From contig JAICKM010000306.1 in the NCBI GenBank assembly GCA_025927935.1, positions 1 through 7,897 on the forward strand: 7,897 nt of DNA, read 5' to 3'. This document shows, piece after piece, positions 6,547 through 7,897 of the stretch; position 1 is the first letter of the stretch; every line of letters starts with the position of its first letter. Made by a program: the position numbers and the translations under genes. The notes beneath the pieces are model-generated. The model was not told the origin of the DNA. It ran no database searches and saw nothing but the letters and a program-made list of their open reading frames with translations. The stretch comes from Chloroflexia bacterium. GTDB taxonomy: Bacteria > Chloroflexota > Chloroflexia > QHBQ01 > JADMIH01.

Positions 6547-6621
6547 TTGTCACTCTTCGCGCAGCGACCAGACCCGGCGCGTGCCGGCTCAAGCCTTGTC
6601 ACTCTGAGCGCAGCGAAGAGT
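6547..6621. repeat. Two copies of a short dispersed-type repeat ('SERSEESR' repeat)
   Basis: A 21-bp unit beginning TTGTCACTCT and ending GCGCAGCGA occurs at 6547-6567 and 6596-6616, differing only at two adjacent bases and offset by 49 bp. The second copy continues into AGAGTCTCGTCGC. Its ACTCT (6601-6605) pairs with AGAGT (6617-6621) to make a hairpin. Translated on the plus strand it gives CHSERSEESRR, a peptide I know from many spurious database ORFs in unrelated bacteria, where it marks a widespread intergenic repeat family rather than a protein. Confidence 0.65.
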
Positions 6622-6711
6622 CTCGTCGCCGGGAGCGTCACATCAGTCATAGCGGACTGCGCGCCGATCCCTTTACGATACCCGCAAACGCCGCCGGATG
6701 CAAACTCCCGC

Positions 6712-6731
6712 CAGGCCGCGCAGGCGGCCTG
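6712..6731. other. Perfect 8-bp GC-rich hairpin
   Basis: CAGGCCGC (6712-6719) is followed by the loop GCAG and the exact reverse complement GCGGCCTG (6724-6731). There is no T-run on either side, so it is not a canonical terminator. It may be a REP-like intergenic palindrome or a protein-binding site. Confidence 0.55.
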
Positions 6732-6824
6732 CGTATGGGTTGCCCGACGCTTCAGGGGCCGGGCACCGGGCAACCGCGACGTTTGGGCGCACGAAAAGTT
6801 CCCGCGAACGATCCTTCTTTTGGC

Positions 6825-6854
6825 GGAACCCAGGAGGGACCTAAATCCGTCTAA
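6825..6854 (+). promoter_or_regulatory. Possible ECF sigma-factor promoter for the LysM/L,D-transpeptidase gene
   Basis: GGAACC (6825-6830) and CGTCTAA (6848-6854) are separated by 17 nt. GGAAC followed by CGTC or GTC at 15-18 nt is the common shape of promoters used by many extracytoplasmic-function sigma factors. It points toward the envelope gene whose ATG lies 113 nt downstream at 6968. No sigma or anti-sigma gene is visible in the window. Confidence 0.4.
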
Positions 6855-6955
6855 TAAGCAGGGGCATTGCCCGATGTAGGCGCTGCGCGTTGGTTCTACA
6901 ATAACGTAGAAGTTGCCATAATCCATCGTTGGCGCTGTCCTGGTTTGTCTGTTTT

Positions 6956-6960
6956 GGAGG
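6956..6960 (+). promoter_or_regulatory. Ribosome binding site of the LysM lipoprotein gene
   Basis: GGAGG sits 7 nt upstream of the ATG at 6968, an ideal site and spacing. It fixes the start of a gene whose frame has no stop in the window. Confidence 0.85.
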
Positions 6961-6967
6961 CACACGC

Positions 6968-7897
6968 ATGAAACCGCGTTATTTACTGATTATCCTGGGG
7001 CTGGCCTTGCTGGCCCTGCTGGCGGCCTGCGGCGAGCAAGCCGCGCCGCCGCCCGCGCCCGCCACCGCGACGCCCACGCCGCCCGTCGCATCCATACCCA
7101 CCACCCAACCGGCGCCCACCGAGACGCCCGCCGCGCCGCCGCCGGCCACCGATGTGCCCGCGACCCCGCCGCCGGCTACCCCCGTGCCGCCCACGCCCGT
7201 GCCGCCCACGGCCACGCCCGGCGTGACGCGCTACACCGTGCAGCCCGGCGATAACCTGACCGGCATCGCCGCGCGCTACGGCGTGAATGTGGATCGCCTG
7301 GCCCAGGCCAACGGCATCACCGACCCGAATATGCTCTTCGCCGGGCAGGCGCTGGTGATCCCCGACGGCTCCGCGCCGCTCCCGCCCACCCCGACGGCGA
7401 CGCCCGGCCCGGTGGACGGCACGCTCGTCCACTACACGGTCCAGCCCGGCGACGGCGCGTTTGCCATCGCCCGGCGCTACAACACCACCGTGGACGCCAT
7501 CGTGGCCCGCAACAACCTCGACAACCCGAACTATATCATGTCCGGCCAGGTGCTGGAGATCATGGTCGGCGACAAGACGAGCAAGCCCGCCCCGCGGCCC
7601 ACCGCGACCCCGACTCCGGCGGCCACGCTCCCGCCCGCGCCGCCGCCCGGCAGCCAGGGCGCCGGCAAGTGGATCGACGTGAACCTCAGCACGCAGACTC
7701 TAGTGGCCTATGAGGGCGACACGCCCGTCTACACCACGCTCGTCTCGACCGGCGTGCCCTCGTACCCGACCGTGGTCGGCACGTTCAAGATCCAGACCAA
7801 GCTGCGGTACGACGACATGCGTGGTGGCTCCGGCGCCGACGCCTACTACCTGCCCGACGTGCCCTATGTGATGTACTTCTACACCGGCGGCTACGCC
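6968..7897 (+). CDS. LysM-LysM-L,D-transpeptidase (YkuD) lipoprotein, 3' end missing
   Basis: The frame runs 310 codons to the right edge without a stop. MKPRYLL and a hydrophobic stretch lead to lipobox LAAC with the lipid-carrying Cys at 21. A Pro/Thr/Ala-rich linker (about 22-87) is followed by LysM1 (88-132: RYTVQPGDNLTGIAARYG ... GQALVIP), a short PT linker, LysM2 (155-199: HYTVQPGDGAFAIARRYN ... GQVLEIM), another PT linker, and the start of a YkuD domain at about 235 (KWIDVNLSTQTLVAYEGD, then STGVPSYPTVVGTFKI and YVMYFYTGGYA). LysM binds the glycan strands of peptidoglycan, and YkuD enzymes make 3-3 peptide cross-links through a Cys in an SHGC motif. That motif should lie just beyond the window, so activity cannot be judged here. 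LysM2 has Gly-Ala where Thr-Leu is usual after Gly-Asp. A GGAGG lies 7 nt upstream. Confidence 0.9.
   Translation, partial: MKPRYLLIILGLALLALLAACGEQAAPPPAPATATPTPPVASIPTTQPAPTETPAAPPPATDVPATPPPATPVPPTPVPPTATPGVTRYTVQPGDNLTGIAARYGVNVDRLAQANGITDPNMLFAGQALVIPDGSAPLPPTPTATPGPVDGTLVHYTVQPGDGAFAIARRYNTTVDAIVARNNLDNPNYIMSGQVLEIMVGDKTSKPAPRPTATPTPAATLPPAPPPGSQGAGKWIDVNLSTQTLVAYEGDTPVYTTLVSTGVPSYPTVVGTFKIQTKLRYDDMRGGSGADAYYLPDVPYVMYFYTGGYA
7181..7210. repeat. Perfect 15-bp tandem repeat in the Pro/Thr linker
   Basis: CCCGTGCCGCCCACG occurs twice in tandem (7181-7195 and 7196-7210), encoding two PVPPT units in the linker between the lipid anchor and LysM1. Such repeats expand or shrink easily and set the reach of the domain from the membrane. 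Confidence 0.85.

Larger units (their letters stand above)
6502..6967. other. 466-bp intergenic region between divergent genes
   Basis: No gene is supported here. A 149-codon minus-strand frame and two plus-strand frames cross it, but all run through the repeats and lack ribosome sites and protein-like composition. The region holds the paired short repeats (6547-6621), a perfect hairpin (6712-6731), an ECF-like promoter (6825-6854), a small hairpin with TTCTAC/GTAGAA arms (6894-6911), a CATAAT that could serve as a -10 (6917-6922) and the leader of the LysM gene. The promoter of the EamA gene should lie at its left end; a CATAAT is present there on the minus strand (6520-6514 region) without a clear -35. 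Confidence 0.6.

Noticed and set aside
6534..6879. Two overlapping plus-strand frames containing CHSERSEESRR
   Set aside because: The peptide is the known translation artefact of an intergenic repeat; no ribosome site and no other recognisable sequence.
6516..6965. 149-codon minus-strand frame upstream of the EamA gene
   Set aside because: It runs through the short repeats and hairpin and over the opposing gene's leader and RBS, overlaps the start of the EamA gene, and has a composition (many Arg, Cys, Ala) unlike a protein family.
6983..7432. Gly/Arg-rich minus-strand frames opposite the LysM lipoprotein
   Set aside because: They are the complement of the Pro/Thr linker and LysM1 codons; the plus strand has a clear lipobox, RBS and domains.

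Overview
The window is GC-rich and densely packed. It reads like a chromosomal segment from a member of the Chloroflexota or a close relative. That is an inference from style: lipoproteins with Pro/Thr-rich linkers leading into LysM repeats and an L,D-transpeptidase domain, several small lipoproteins, and very short convergent gene ends. No rRNA, tRNA, CRISPR array, integrase or transposase is visible.

Layout. (1) 3-1406 (+): the 3' part of a secreted-type beta-propeller-like protein, cut by the left edge. (2) 1417-3752 (-): a tightly coupled four-gene operon, transcribed right to left: small lipoprotein, divergent NRAMP/SLC11-family transporter, then two PRC-barrel proteins. Junctions are ATGA, TAAgATG and ATGA, so translation of the whole set is probably linked. 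The transporter keeps the TM1 aspartate of the NRAMP metal site but has lost the TM1 Asn, the TM6 Met and His and the TM3 Asp. That pattern recalls the NRAMP-related magnesium transporters (NRMTs) rather than Mn/Fe importers. (3) 3915-4952 (-): an unrecognised protein with three predicted membrane segments. (4) 5115-5498 (+): a small lipoprotein with a probable Ig-like/CARDB-type domain, divergent from (3). (5) 5506-6501 (-): a ten-helix EamA/DMT exporter. (6) 6502-6967: a 466-bp intergenic region with two copies of a short repeat of the type that gives spurious 'SERSEESR' peptides, a perfect 8-bp hairpin and an ECF-sigma-like promoter. (7) 6968-7897 (+): a lipoprotein with two LysM domains and the start of a YkuD L,D-transpeptidase domain, cut by the right edge before its catalytic His/Cys motif.

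How it fits together. Most of the products act at or outside the cytoplasmic membrane: envelope lipoproteins, two transporters and a cell-wall cross-linking enzyme. The two most suggestive promoter-like sequences, upstream of the transporter operon and of the L,D-transpeptidase, both resemble ECF sigma-factor promoters, which would suit envelope or ion-stress control. The most interesting unit is the operon at 1417-3752, which may be an uncharacterised divalent-metal transport module with PRC-barrel accessory proteins.
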